Origin: Anaerolineales bacterium
Lineage (GTDB): Bacteria > Chloroflexota > Anaerolineae > Anaerolineales > UBA4823
Reading direction: 5' to 3'
DNA: 64,000 nucleotides
Assembly: GCA_016935755.1 (NCBI GenBank)
Contig: JAFGQI010000079.1
Span: forward strand, 1-64,000
A program made the translations under genes and the position numbers. The first letter of the stretch is position 1. Each line of letters opens with the position of its first letter. The notes under the pieces are model-generated. The model ran no database searches. It was given only the letters and a program-made list of their open reading frames with translations, and was not told where the DNA came from. Below are positions 37,237 to 46,296 of the stretch, piece after piece.

Positions 37237-38262
37237 TTAAGGCAGCGCCTTAATGGTGCCGTCAGCAATGCCCTTGATGGCATCTTCGGCGGCTTTCTTC
37301 ACCTCATCTGGCAGTGCGTAGGCCGGGTTGAATTCAACTACCAGACCTTTATTCGCCAGGGTGATTTCGAAAGCCTTGCCGCCCAGGGTCCCAGCCTTGA
37401 CCAGGGAGATGATCTCGCGCAGGACGACATCCCATTTGTATACCTGGCTGGCTACAACTACTTCAGGAGCCAGGGAAGTCTGGTTGGATTGTGTGCCGAA
37501 CCAGAGGACACTTTTCTCCTTGCAGACGCCCACCGCTCCAACCACCATCTGAGCCGTACCGGTCATGGCATCGGCGCCCGCGTTCACATGCGTCTGGGCA
37601 GCTTCGGAGGCTTTGGCGACATCGCTAAAAGAACCGATCCAGGCAACGTTAATCTGGGCATCGGCCTTTGTTGCAACTGCACCTACCTTGAATCCATCCA
37701 CATACAGCTTGGCATCCCCAGTCTCGATGGGGCCAACCACGCCGATGATACCGCTCTTGGAGAGCATGGCAGCAACCACGCCTTCTACATAGCCGCCCTG
37801 TTCGGAGCGAGCCTCGTAAGCGAAGACATTGGTGACGCCCTTATCGGTGAAGGTGTCGACTGTGGTGCCCCAGGCAAAACTGGTCTTGGGGAAATCTGGG
37901 GCGATTTCTACCAATGAACTACCGTACTGTGAGCCATGCCCGATGACCAGATCGTAGCCCTTGGAGGCATAATCACGCAGGGCGGCGGCTGCTTCGTCCA
38001 CAACAAACATATTATCCGAGTAGACAAACTCGAATTTATCTTTGCCCATTTCATTCTGGATCATGACCAGGGCGTCATACATGCTCTGGCTGAAGGCCAG
38101 ATCGTTGATCTTGCTGGGCATAACGACTGCTACGCGGAAAGCCTTCTCGACAGGGGCTTCGGTGGGTTTTGGCGCTTCGGTGGGAGTGGCAGCTGGCTGG
38201 CAAGCGGATAGCAGCATGGCTGCGATAACGAACAGGCTCAGAGTGATGAACATTTTTTTCAT
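37237..38262 (-). CDS. BMP family substrate-binding lipoprotein, set B
   Basis: Start 'MKKMFITLSLFVIAAMLLSACQP' with AAGGAGAG upstream; 'SKINDLAFSQSMYDALVMIQNEMG', 'YVEGVVAAMLSKSG'. Confidence 0.9.
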   Translation of the reverse strand: MKKMFITLSLFVIAAMLLSACQPAATPTEAPKPTEAPVEKAFRVAVVMPSKINDLAFSQSMYDALVMIQNEMGKDKFEFVYSDNMFVVDEAAAALRDYASKGYDLVIGHGSQYGSSLVEIAPDFPKTSFAWGTTVDTFTDKGVTNVFAYEARSEQGGYVEGVVAAMLSKSGIIGVVGPIETGDAKLYVDGFKVGAVATKADAQINVAWIGSFSDVAKASEAAQTHVNAGADAMTGTAQMVVGAVGVCKEKSVLWFGTQSNQTSLAPEVVVASQVYKWDVVLREIISLVKAGTLGGKAFEITLANKGLVVEFNPAYALPDEVKKAAEDAIKGIADGTIKALP

Positions 38263-38407
38263 GGCAATTCTCTCCTTATAGATCAATCAGCGTATGGTTA
38301 TTCTTAAGAAAATCTCTCTCCAAAATAAGTGAACAGGTGGGAGATCGGTATAACTCGTTACTGAAGTTGTTTCGTTCACCTCCTTTACACCTGGGCTCAT
38401 CCCAGGC

Positions 38408-39343
38408 CTACCCTTCACTTCTATCGAAGAGTTTAGATAGCGCAGCGGGTTGGTTGACCTTGCGCACGGCAAATACCAAAGCCAGGATGGTCAGGACATA
38501 CGGCATCATCGTGGCAAAATCGGCGGGGATAGGTATTCCCAGCACCTGCACCCAAAGCTGCAGGGCATTAACGATGCTGAAGAGTAAGGAACCCAGTAAA
38601 ACACCCGTGGGGCTCCACCCGCCAAAGTAGACCAGAGCAACGGCAATGAACCCCATGCCTGAGGTCAGGTTTTGTTGAAAAACATTGAGCAGGGCAATGG
38701 AAAGGGAAGCGCCAGCTACTGCGGATAGAATACCCCCAAGAGTCACAGTGGCATAGCGCACTACTGCCACATTGACCCCCAGGGCATCCGCGGCAGCCGG
38801 ATTTTGCCCAACTGCTTTGATTTTTAAGCCCCAGGTGGTTTTATTCAAGACAAACCAGGAGATCGGTACTAATAAATAAGCCAGATAGACCAGGATATTC
38901 TGGCGGAACAGGATTTCGCCGATCACTGGTATATCCGACAGCCAGGGAATAGAAACTGGGGCAAACCCACTGACGGTTTCAACGGTCCCCAGGGTTTTTT
39001 GGAAGAGCAGGTCGCTCATCCCCAGCCCGAACAGATATATGCCGATGCCGCTGATGCCCTGTTCTGCTTTGAGAGTCACGCTGATAAAGGCAATCGCTAA
39101 GCCCATCAGCAGTCCAACAATGATGGCAGTGATTAAGCCTAACCAGGGGTTGCCTGTTTGAAAAGTGACATAGAAACCTGCATAGGCGCCCATCAGCATG
39201 ACACCCTCAACGCCTAAATTGAGCACGCCGCTCAACTGTCCAAAGGTTTCTCCGATTGTAGCGTACAGGTAAGGTGTCGCAAGCCGAATGCCGGAGGTGA
39301 GGATACCGATAATGACTGCGGGGGTGAACAGGTCAGTGATCAT
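38408..39343 (-). CDS. BMP-type ABC transporter permease, set B
   Basis: 'GQLSGVLNLGVEGVMLMGAYAGFY', 'KAVGQNPAAADALGVNVAVVRY'. Confidence 0.9.
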   Translation of the reverse strand: MITDLFTPAVIIGILTSGIRLATPYLYATIGETFGQLSGVLNLGVEGVMLMGAYAGFYVTFQTGNPWLGLITAIIVGLLMGLAIAFISVTLKAEQGISGIGIYLFGLGMSDLLFQKTLGTVETVSGFAPVSIPWLSDIPVIGEILFRQNILVYLAYLLVPISWFVLNKTTWGLKIKAVGQNPAAADALGVNVAVVRYATVTLGGILSAVAGASLSIALLNVFQQNLTSGMGFIAVALVYFGGWSPTGVLLGSLLFSIVNALQLWVQVLGIPIPADFATMMPYVLTILALVFAVRKVNQPAALSKLFDRSEG

Positions 39344-40533
39344 GTTTTTGCCCCTTTTTCTGAGGCCGATGGGCCGGTTTGCTCAGGCGGCTCAGGCGTT
39401 TGTGGATGACCCACGTCTTCAGTCCCTTGAACAACCAGCTGATCCATCTCTCGCTGGCGCGCCAGCTTGCGCCGCCACAGCTCGCTGCCCACCACGAAGA
39501 CAACCACCAGCCCATTTAAGGCTGTGATCAGGGCGGATGGCACCTGAACTGTTCGCTGCATCTGGTTGGCTCCGACGATCATCGCTCCGAAGAGGGCTGA
39601 GGCGGGAATGGCGCCGATGGGGTGAAGCTGCCCAAAGAGAGCTGCTACGATCCCATTGAAGCCAGCCGAGCCAGTGAACCCGGTCGCTGAGCCATCGGTG
39701 AACATGCGGTGATTGACACCCAATACCTGAATGGCCCCGCCCAACCCGGCTAAGGCCCCACTGAGCAGAAGCGCCATGACCGCGTATCTCTCCACCCGGA
39801 TGCCCGCCCGGCGGGCGGCGTTCGGGCTTAGTCCCACCGCGCGGATGCGATAGCCAAGGGTCGTACGCCAGAGCAGCACCCAAACCAGGATTGCAACCAA
39901 CACCGCCAGCAAGACGCCCAGATGCAGGCGAGTGGGCACCAGCCTGGGAAGATCGGCCGCGACGGAGAAGCGTGCAGTTTGGGGGATAAAGGAGCCAGAT
40001 TGAATCTGGACGGGATCCATCAGGGGCCCGCTGAGCAGATAATTCATCCCATAGACTGCGATCTGATTGAGCATGATCGTGGTCAAGATTTCATTGACAT
40101 TCAGATATGCCTTCAACGCGCCAGGAATATACCCCCAGATTGCGCCTGCCAGGAAACCAAGCATCATGCATAATGTGATGATCGCCCAGCCCGGCCAGCC
40201 GGGCAAGGCAAGAGCAGCCGCTGTAGCAGCCAGCGCTCCCACCACCAGCTGGCCTTCCCCGCCGATATTAATGACGCCGCCGCGAAAAGAGATGCATATC
40301 CCGGCCGCGACGAATAAGAGCGGCGTGGCTTTTACCAATGTGTCTGCCAGAGCATTGGGGCTGCCTACAGCGCCTTCTATCATTGCAGCATAGGCAGTCA
40401 GTGGATTAACACCTAAGAACAGCAGCATCACTGCGCCCACGAGCAGGGCGGCAAGAGTTGCCAGGAGGGGGGTAAACGGCCCGAGCCAATACAGCTTAAA
40501 TGGGCGGGTTTTGTTCTTCTGTGCCTGTTGCAT
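39340..40533 (-). CDS. BMP-type ABC transporter permease, set B
   Basis: 'GGVINIGGEGQLVVGALAATA', 'LKAYLNVNEILTTIMLNQIA', 'RAVGLSPNAARRAGI'; start 40533 has AGAGGTGATC upstream (ORF track start 40626 less likely). Confidence 0.9.
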   Translation of the reverse strand: MQQAQKNKTRPFKLYWLGPFTPLLATLAALLVGAVMLLFLGVNPLTAYAAMIEGAVGSPNALADTLVKATPLLFVAAGICISFRGGVINIGGEGQLVVGALAATAAALALPGWPGWAIITLCMMLGFLAGAIWGYIPGALKAYLNVNEILTTIMLNQIAVYGMNYLLSGPLMDPVQIQSGSFIPQTARFSVAADLPRLVPTRLHLGVLLAVLVAILVWVLLWRTTLGYRIRAVGLSPNAARRAGIRVERYAVMALLLSGALAGLGGAIQVLGVNHRMFTDGSATGFTGSAGFNGIVAALFGQLHPIGAIPASALFGAMIVGANQMQRTVQVPSALITALNGLVVVFVVGSELWRRKLARQREMDQLVVQGTEDVGHPQTPEPPEQTGPSASEKGAKT

Positions 40534-40675
40534 GATCACCTCTCTTGGTGAGTAACATCGGGCAGAATCGCACCCGCGAACGGAGGTTACAGATATTATA
40601 CCAAGCCATTGTAGGAATAAAGACACACGGACATCGATCCATTGTGGAGTGCAACATCCGTGTGTCTATCTTTCC

Positions 40676-41641
40676 CTAGTCCCTTACAATCCAGGTGCCC
40701 GTCTCGCCTCGCAGGGCACGCCCGATATTCTCGGGGTTGGTGATCAGGGCTTCCTTGCCGCCTGCTTCCAGGAACCAGATGATGGCCTGGATCTTTGGCG
40801 CCATAGAACCCTTGGCAAAGTGTATGCCCTCTGCCAGGTACTGCTTGGCCTCCGAGAGGGTCATGCGATCAATCCAGCGCTGATCCGGTTTGCCAAAGTT
40901 CAATCCCACTTTCTCCACCGCAGTCGAGATGAGGAATAGATCCGCCTTGATTTCGCGCGCCAGCAGGCTGCTGGCAAAATCCTTGTCAATCACAGCGGCA
41001 ATACCTTGATAATTCCCGTTCTCGGCTTCCACCACTGGTATGCCACCGCCGCCCACCGTGATGACCGTCACACCGGCATCGATCAGAGTTTGTACTGTCT
41101 CCAGTTCAACCACATCCTTGGGTAGGGGTGAGGCGACCACCCGCCTCCAGCCTCGTCCGGCATCTTCGACCACGGTCCAGCCCATATCGGCAGCTCGCCG
41201 GTGGGCTTCAGCCTCGTCCATAAACCCACCAATCGGTTTGGATGGGTTCTTGAAAGCCTGGTCATTGCGATCAACCAGCACCTGGGTGATGACTGTCGCA
41301 ACGTTTTTCTTGATCCCGCGCCGGTGTAATTCATTTTGCAGCGTTTGTTGGAGAGCATAGCCAATAGCGCCCTGGCTATCTGCCCCGCAGACATCCAACG
41401 GCACTTCGTGCATGCCTTCAACGCGAGCGGCGATTTCCGACCGGCGCAAGATGAAGCCAACTTGCGGGCCGTTGCCATGCCCAATCGCCACATCCCATCC
41501 GGCTTCGATCATATCGGCGATATGCAAGGTGGTTTCCTTAGCAGCCTGGTATTGATCCTCGACTGACTGGTGCTTGCTATCCTTGATCAGCGAGTTGCCG
41601 CCGATGGCAACCACTGCTACTTTTTTATTTGCTTCACTCAT
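40676..41641 (-). CDS. arcC: Carbamate kinase
   Basis: 'KVAVVAIGGNSLIKD', 'GHGNGPQVGFILRRSEIA', 'GGGGIPVV', 'FAKGSMAPKIQAIIWFLEAGG'. Confidence 0.93.
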   Translation of the reverse strand: MSEANKKVAVVAIGGNSLIKDSKHQSVEDQYQAAKETTLHIADMIEAGWDVAIGHGNGPQVGFILRRSEIAARVEGMHEVPLDVCGADSQGAIGYALQQTLQNELHRRGIKKNVATVITQVLVDRNDQAFKNPSKPIGGFMDEAEAHRRAADMGWTVVEDAGRGWRRVVASPLPKDVVELETVQTLIDAGVTVITVGGGGIPVVEAENGNYQGIAAVIDKDFASSLLAREIKADLFLISTAVEKVGLNFGKPDQRWIDRMTLSEAKQYLAEGIHFAKGSMAPKIQAIIWFLEAGGKEALITNPENIGRALRGETGTWIVRD

Positions 41642-41705
41642 AGGTACCTCCTGGGCGAATCGGATCCTAGCCAGCAATGTCATTCATCGCTGGCTAGGAA
41701 TTTTT

Positions 41706-42686
41706 TTATCGCATGGTCAGCGCCATGACAGCTTTCTGAGCATGCATGCGGTTTTCGGCCTCATCGTAGACGACTGAATTGGGTCCGTCCATTACTCCAT
41801 CGGTTACTTCGATGTTGCGGTCAGCCGGCAGAGGATGCATATAAATGGCATCGGGTTTCGCCAGGGCCATTTTTCGCTCATCAGTGATCCAATGGGCGTA
41901 TTTCTTGATGATTTTTGCGCCTTCATCGGGATCGGGGGTATGCACCATGGCGCCCCATGACTTGGCATAGATAATATCGGCGTCCCGGAAGGCGGCTTCC
42001 ATATCATCTGTTACCTCGAACCCAGCCCCAAATTTGCGCGCCTGCTCCCGGGCCTGATCCATGATTTCGGGCATCAGGCGGAATTCAGGCGGATGGGCCA
42101 GAACAACATCCAGCCCAAAGCGAGGCATCTGCAGGATGAGGGAGTGCGGAACGGACATGGGTTTTTGATATGAGGCTGCATAAGCCCAGGAGACAACCAT
42201 TTTCTTGCGGCGCAGGTCGCGGCCCTTCTTTTCGATGATGGTCATCAAGTCTGCCAGGATTTGGAAAGGATGATAGATATCGCACTGCATGTTGAGCACC
42301 GGCACGCGTGAAGCCTGGGCGACAGCATTCAGGTATCCATTGCCAATGCCCCAATCTACATGGCGAATGGCGATCCCATCGAAATAACGGCCAAAGATTT
42401 CGCCGATTTCTTTGGGGGTGTCGCCGTGTGAAATCTGGGTGGATTTGCTCTCGATGAAAGCCCCATGACCGCCCAACTGCGCCATCCCTGCTTCGAAGGA
42501 GCCGCGTGTGCGGGTGCTGGAGAAGAAGAACAGCATCGCCAGCACCTTGTCTCGCAGGTAGGCATGTGGTTCGCCCAGGGCGCGTTTACGTTTCAGGTCG
42601 AAGGCCACGTCCATGACGGTTTCGACTTCTTCCTTGCTGAAATCCAGATCGCCGATCAGGTCTCGGCCTCTCAAATCAGTTTGCAT
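41706..42686 (-). CDS. Transcarbamylase-family protein (YgeW-like uncharacterised/knotted type)
   Basis: 'FFSSTRTRGSFEAGMAQLGGH', 'STQISHGDTPKEIGEIFGRYFDGIAIR', 'LNMQCDIYHPFQILADLMTI', 'MHPLPADRNIEVTDGVMDGPNSVVYDEAENRMHAQKAVMAL'. Confidence 0.88.
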   Translation of the reverse strand: MQTDLRGRDLIGDLDFSKEEVETVMDVAFDLKRKRALGEPHAYLRDKVLAMLFFFSSTRTRGSFEAGMAQLGGHGAFIESKSTQISHGDTPKEIGEIFGRYFDGIAIRHVDWGIGNGYLNAVAQASRVPVLNMQCDIYHPFQILADLMTIIEKKGRDLRRKKMVVSWAYAASYQKPMSVPHSLILQMPRFGLDVVLAHPPEFRLMPEIMDQAREQARKFGAGFEVTDDMEAAFRDADIIYAKSWGAMVHTPDPDEGAKIIKKYAHWITDERKMALAKPDAIYMHPLPADRNIEVTDGVMDGPNSVVYDEAENRMHAQKAVMALTMR

Positions 42687-42710
42687 GGTATAGATTCCTC
42701 TCGTTCAGGT

Positions 42711-43664
42711 TTATTCCATCGCACCCAGCACCAGAGCCAGGAGAGCCATGCGCATGACAACGCCATTGTAGGCTTCCTGCCAGTAACGCGACCAGCGGGT
42801 GATGTCGACATCGGTGGGGATTTCATCCATGCGGGGCAGGGAATGCAGCAGGATGGCATCTGATTTTGCCTTGGTCTCCAGCAGCTGGCGGGTAATGCGG
42901 TAGTTGGAGGGTGTAAGGGTGAGCTCGCCCGTGCGTTCATCGCGCGACTTGGTGTAATCGGGCTGCACCACTGGCTCGACCAGGATGACATCTGCCTCGG
43001 CAATGGCCTGTTCAACATGCTCAGCTTCCTTAAAGTCCAGGCTGTACTGCTTCAGTTCAGCTTTGAACTCATCGGTGAGCGACATTTCGGGCGGGGCAAC
43101 GAAGGTGATCGGGCAGTCGAATTGGGTCAGCGCATAGCCAAGGGAGTGCATCGTGCGCATGCGCATATCGCCGACAGCCAACCATTTCAGCCCGTCCAGG
43201 CGTCCACGCTCGGTCCACACGGTGAAAAGATCGGTCAGGATTTGGGTGGGGTGTTCGCCCCAGCCATCGCCGCCATTGATGATCGGGATGGAGGCCCAGC
43301 GGGCGGCTTCGTGAGGGGCGCCTTGCTGGAAGTGGCGCATGACGATAACATCGCCATAGAATTCCAGCATTTTAACTGTATCTTTAATCGATTCCTGATA
43401 AAAGTCACCCGCGCGCGTCATCTTGGCATCCGAGAAGCCTGTCACATGCCCGCCCAGGCGGTGCATGGCGGCTTCGTGCGCCAGGCGAGTGCGCGTGCTG
43501 GGCTGGTAGAAAGCCGTTACCAATGTTTTCTCAGCCAGCATGGTGCTGTTGCGGCGGCTTCGGGCGATAGGTTCCAATTGCTTGGCAACATTCAGGATAT
43601 GGAAAATCTCCTGGCGCTCGAATTCCTTGAGAGATAGAATATCACGACCGGAAAAACTACGCAT
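42711..43664 (-). CDS. Aspartate-carbamoyltransferase-like protein
   Basis: 'QPSTRTRLAHEAAMHRLGGHVTGFSD', 'INGGDGWGEHPTQILTDLFT', 'LLHSLPRMDEIPTDVD'. Confidence 0.88.
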   Translation of the reverse strand: MRSFSGRDILSLKEFERQEIFHILNVAKQLEPIARSRRNSTMLAEKTLVTAFYQPSTRTRLAHEAAMHRLGGHVTGFSDAKMTRAGDFYQESIKDTVKMLEFYGDVIVMRHFQQGAPHEAARWASIPIINGGDGWGEHPTQILTDLFTVWTERGRLDGLKWLAVGDMRMRTMHSLGYALTQFDCPITFVAPPEMSLTDEFKAELKQYSLDFKEAEHVEQAIAEADVILVEPVVQPDYTKSRDERTGELTLTPSNYRITRQLLETKAKSDAILLHSLPRMDEIPTDVDITRWSRYWQEAYNGVVMRMALLALVLGAME

Positions 43665-43704
43665 TTTAACTAAACTCCTTGTTACATAAGATAATAGGTT
43701 TGGT

Positions 43705-44439
43705 TTAACCTACCCGTCGCACGACATGAAAGCGAAAATAACCGGGTAGGAAATAACTGATTGAAAAATCGACCACACGCCCCTCTGTGGAATATAGTTC
43801 TGCCACAAAGCGCAGCAGGACGTCGCCGCGCTGGATGCCCATGGCGCGAGCTACAGCAGAGGTGGCGGTAGCCGCGCTGATTTCTGTGCGCGATACCATC
43901 AAGGGAGGTACGCCGCGCCGCAGCAGCAGATCCAGAACTGAGCCAGTGAAGCCATTCTGTAAATCCTCTGGAGTCAGGATATCTTTGGGCAGGATGTCGA
44001 TCAGGTAAGCTGCGGGCCGTCCTCCGGCCAGGATCACGCGTGAAACGCTGGTGATCTGGTTGTCACTGCCCTGGCTCGGGTCAGATGTTATCCGCAGCGC
44101 TTTGCATTCTTCCTCGTTGGCAGGCCTTTGTTCAACACTCAATGCCCCCAGGGTGGTATGCAAGCCGATACGCTGAGCGACGGTTTCAATGCTTTCCAGC
44201 ATCTCCAGCCCGGTTTCAATAACCTGGGCGGGGTGGTTAACATAAGTCCCAGATCCCTGCCTGCGGCGAAGGAGCCCCTGGGTTTCAAAGGTGCGCATTG
44301 CCTCACGCAGCGTAGCTCTGGAGACACCCAACTGCCGGGCTAACTCGGGTTCGGAAGGCAGGCGGTCGCCAGGTTTGGTCAGAGCAATGAGCTGGCCTAA
44401 TTGATCGTGCAAACGTTGTGAGATAGATTGATTGGACAT
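43705..44439 (-). CDS. GntR-family (FadR/HutC-like effector) transcriptional regulator
   Basis: 'GDRLPSEPELARQLGVSRATLREAMRTFETQGLLRRRQGSGTYV' wHTH; likely start 44439 (MSNQSISQRL). Confidence 0.9.
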   Translation of the reverse strand: MSNQSISQRLHDQLGQLIALTKPGDRLPSEPELARQLGVSRATLREAMRTFETQGLLRRRQGSGTYVNHPAQVIETGLEMLESIETVAQRIGLHTTLGALSVEQRPANEEECKALRITSDPSQGSDNQITSVSRVILAGGRPAAYLIDILPKDILTPEDLQNGFTGSVLDLLLRRGVPPLMVSRTEISAATATSAVARAMGIQRGDVLLRFVAELYSTEGRVVDFSISYFLPGYFRFHVVRRVG

Positions 44440-44452
44440 ATTTTTTCTTGTA

Positions 44453-46276
44453 TTATGCCTCCAAAACAGGAATGAACTCGAATCGGGTGACATCGACCAG
44501 CCCCTTATCGGAGATGCGCAGGTCGGGAATTACCACCAGCGCCAACAGACTGAGCTGCATATTGGGGTTGTTCAATTCGCAACCGCACAGACGGAAACCC
44601 TCCAGGACGGTGGCTGCCTGGCTGGCGACCATGTCGGCGCGCTGGTTTGACATCAGCCCGGCAATTGGCAGCGCAACCTGCCCAATGACCTGTTCATTGC
44701 GGACAACAATCTGCCCACCACCCAGATCTGCCAGGCGGTTGACCGCCAGCGCCATATCCGCTTCGCTTGTGCCTACTACAACGATCTGGTGGCTGTCGTG
44801 TGCAACGGTGGAGGCGATCGCGCAGGGTTGGTTGAAGCCAAAGCCATTCACCAGACCCACCATAACTCTGGCTGTGCCGTGGTGTCTTTCCACGATGGCG
44901 ACCTTAGCAATATCTCGTGAACTGTCGACCCTGATTTCGCCTTCTTCTGCGGTGACTTGCATACGCAGGTGGCGTGTGGGCGCCTGGTTTTCGATCACGC
45001 CGATCACATTGGCGGTCATCATGCCTTTAGAAGGCGCAGCCAGGCGGAAATCAGACGGAATCATCTGTTTGGGTAAATGGATAGAATGGGTGGCCCAGTC
45101 GGGGTAGGAGAAGGGCGGCAACTCCAGCAGCATTTTCCCTCGCTCAGCTACCAGACGTCCGCGGGCAATGACCTGATCTATTATCAATTCAGCCAGGTTC
45201 GATACAATCAGGACATCGCCAAACCGTCCTGGGGCAATCATCCCCACCTGTCGGGAAACCCCAAAGTGTTCGGCGGTATTCAAGGTAGCCATCTGGATGG
45301 CAGTAACAGGCGGGATGCCGTGTTGGATGGCTTGTTTTACTGCCCGGTTGACATGCCCTTCATGAACCAGGGTCTCGCAGTGCGAGTCGTCCGTGCAGAG
45401 CAGGAAACGACGTGAATCCAGGCCCATTTCTGTGATGGCGCGGGAACCCTCTGCTACATCCAGCCAGCCGGATCCCTGCCGCAGCATGGCTTTCATCCCC
45501 TGGCGCACCCGCTGGGCAGCATCCTCCATGCGGGTGCCCTCGTGATCGTCTTCTGGACCGCCGGCAACATATCCATGAAAAGGCAGGCCCAGGTCGGGCG
45601 AAGCATAATGCCCGCCGATCACCTTGCCAGCAGAACGGGTTTCGCCCATCTCGCGGTGCATCTTTTCATCACCAAAGTAAACGCCAGGGAAGTTCATCAT
45701 TTCCCCCAGACCGATGATGCCTTCCCAACCCATCGCCTCAGCGACTTCTTGCGGGCCAAGGCTGGCGCCAGGCGTTTCCAAACCGGGGGCAGAAGGGACG
45801 CAGGATGGCATTTGAACCCATACATGGATGGGTTGGATGGCGGCTTCATCCACCATCAGGCGCACACCGCGCAATCCAAAAACGTTGGCAATTTCGTGTG
45901 GATCGACAAACATGCCGGTCGTGCCGTGGGGGATGACGGCGCGTACGAACTCGGTCACAGTGAGCATGCCTGATTCTACGTGCATGTGCGCATCAAGCAA
46001 GCCAGGAAGCAGATAGCGCCCCTCAGCTTGAATAACCTGCGTATCTGGGCCGATGGTATGAGCAGCGTCCGGGCAGTCCATGCCTGGACCGCCCACATAA
46101 GCGATACGTCCATCCACAATAGCAACATCGCAGTTGGGGATGATTTCCCCTGACTGTACGCTCACCAGGCGTCCAGAGCGGATCACCAGGTCGGCAGGTT
46201 TGCGACCCATGGCGACATCTACCAGCAACTGGCTTAGCTCTTGCCAGCTTTTTCCATCCATTTTATCTTGTGCCAT
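44453..46276 (-). CDS. ade: Adenine deaminase
   Basis: 'LLPGLLDAHMHVESGMLTVTEFVRAVIPHGTTGMFVDPHEIANVFG', C-terminal 'VAHDSHQIVVVGTSEADMALAVNRL'. Confidence 0.92.
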   Translation of the reverse strand: MAQDKMDGKSWQELSQLLVDVAMGRKPADLVIRSGRLVSVQSGEIIPNCDVAIVDGRIAYVGGPGMDCPDAAHTIGPDTQVIQAEGRYLLPGLLDAHMHVESGMLTVTEFVRAVIPHGTTGMFVDPHEIANVFGLRGVRLMVDEAAIQPIHVWVQMPSCVPSAPGLETPGASLGPQEVAEAMGWEGIIGLGEMMNFPGVYFGDEKMHREMGETRSAGKVIGGHYASPDLGLPFHGYVAGGPEDDHEGTRMEDAAQRVRQGMKAMLRQGSGWLDVAEGSRAITEMGLDSRRFLLCTDDSHCETLVHEGHVNRAVKQAIQHGIPPVTAIQMATLNTAEHFGVSRQVGMIAPGRFGDVLIVSNLAELIIDQVIARGRLVAERGKMLLELPPFSYPDWATHSIHLPKQMIPSDFRLAAPSKGMMTANVIGVIENQAPTRHLRMQVTAEEGEIRVDSSRDIAKVAIVERHHGTARVMVGLVNGFGFNQPCAIASTVAHDSHQIVVVGTSEADMALAVNRLADLGGGQIVVRNEQVIGQVALPIAGLMSNQRADMVASQAATVLEGFRLCGCELNNPNMQLSLLALVVIPDLRISDKGLVDVTRFEFIPVLEA

Positions 46277-46296
46277 CTATGAATTCCTTCAGGTTC

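Noticed and set aside
35555-40533. Possible recent segmental duplication of the ABC transporter
   Set aside because: The two sets are clearly diverged at protein level and differ in gene order, so this is not a recent repeat.
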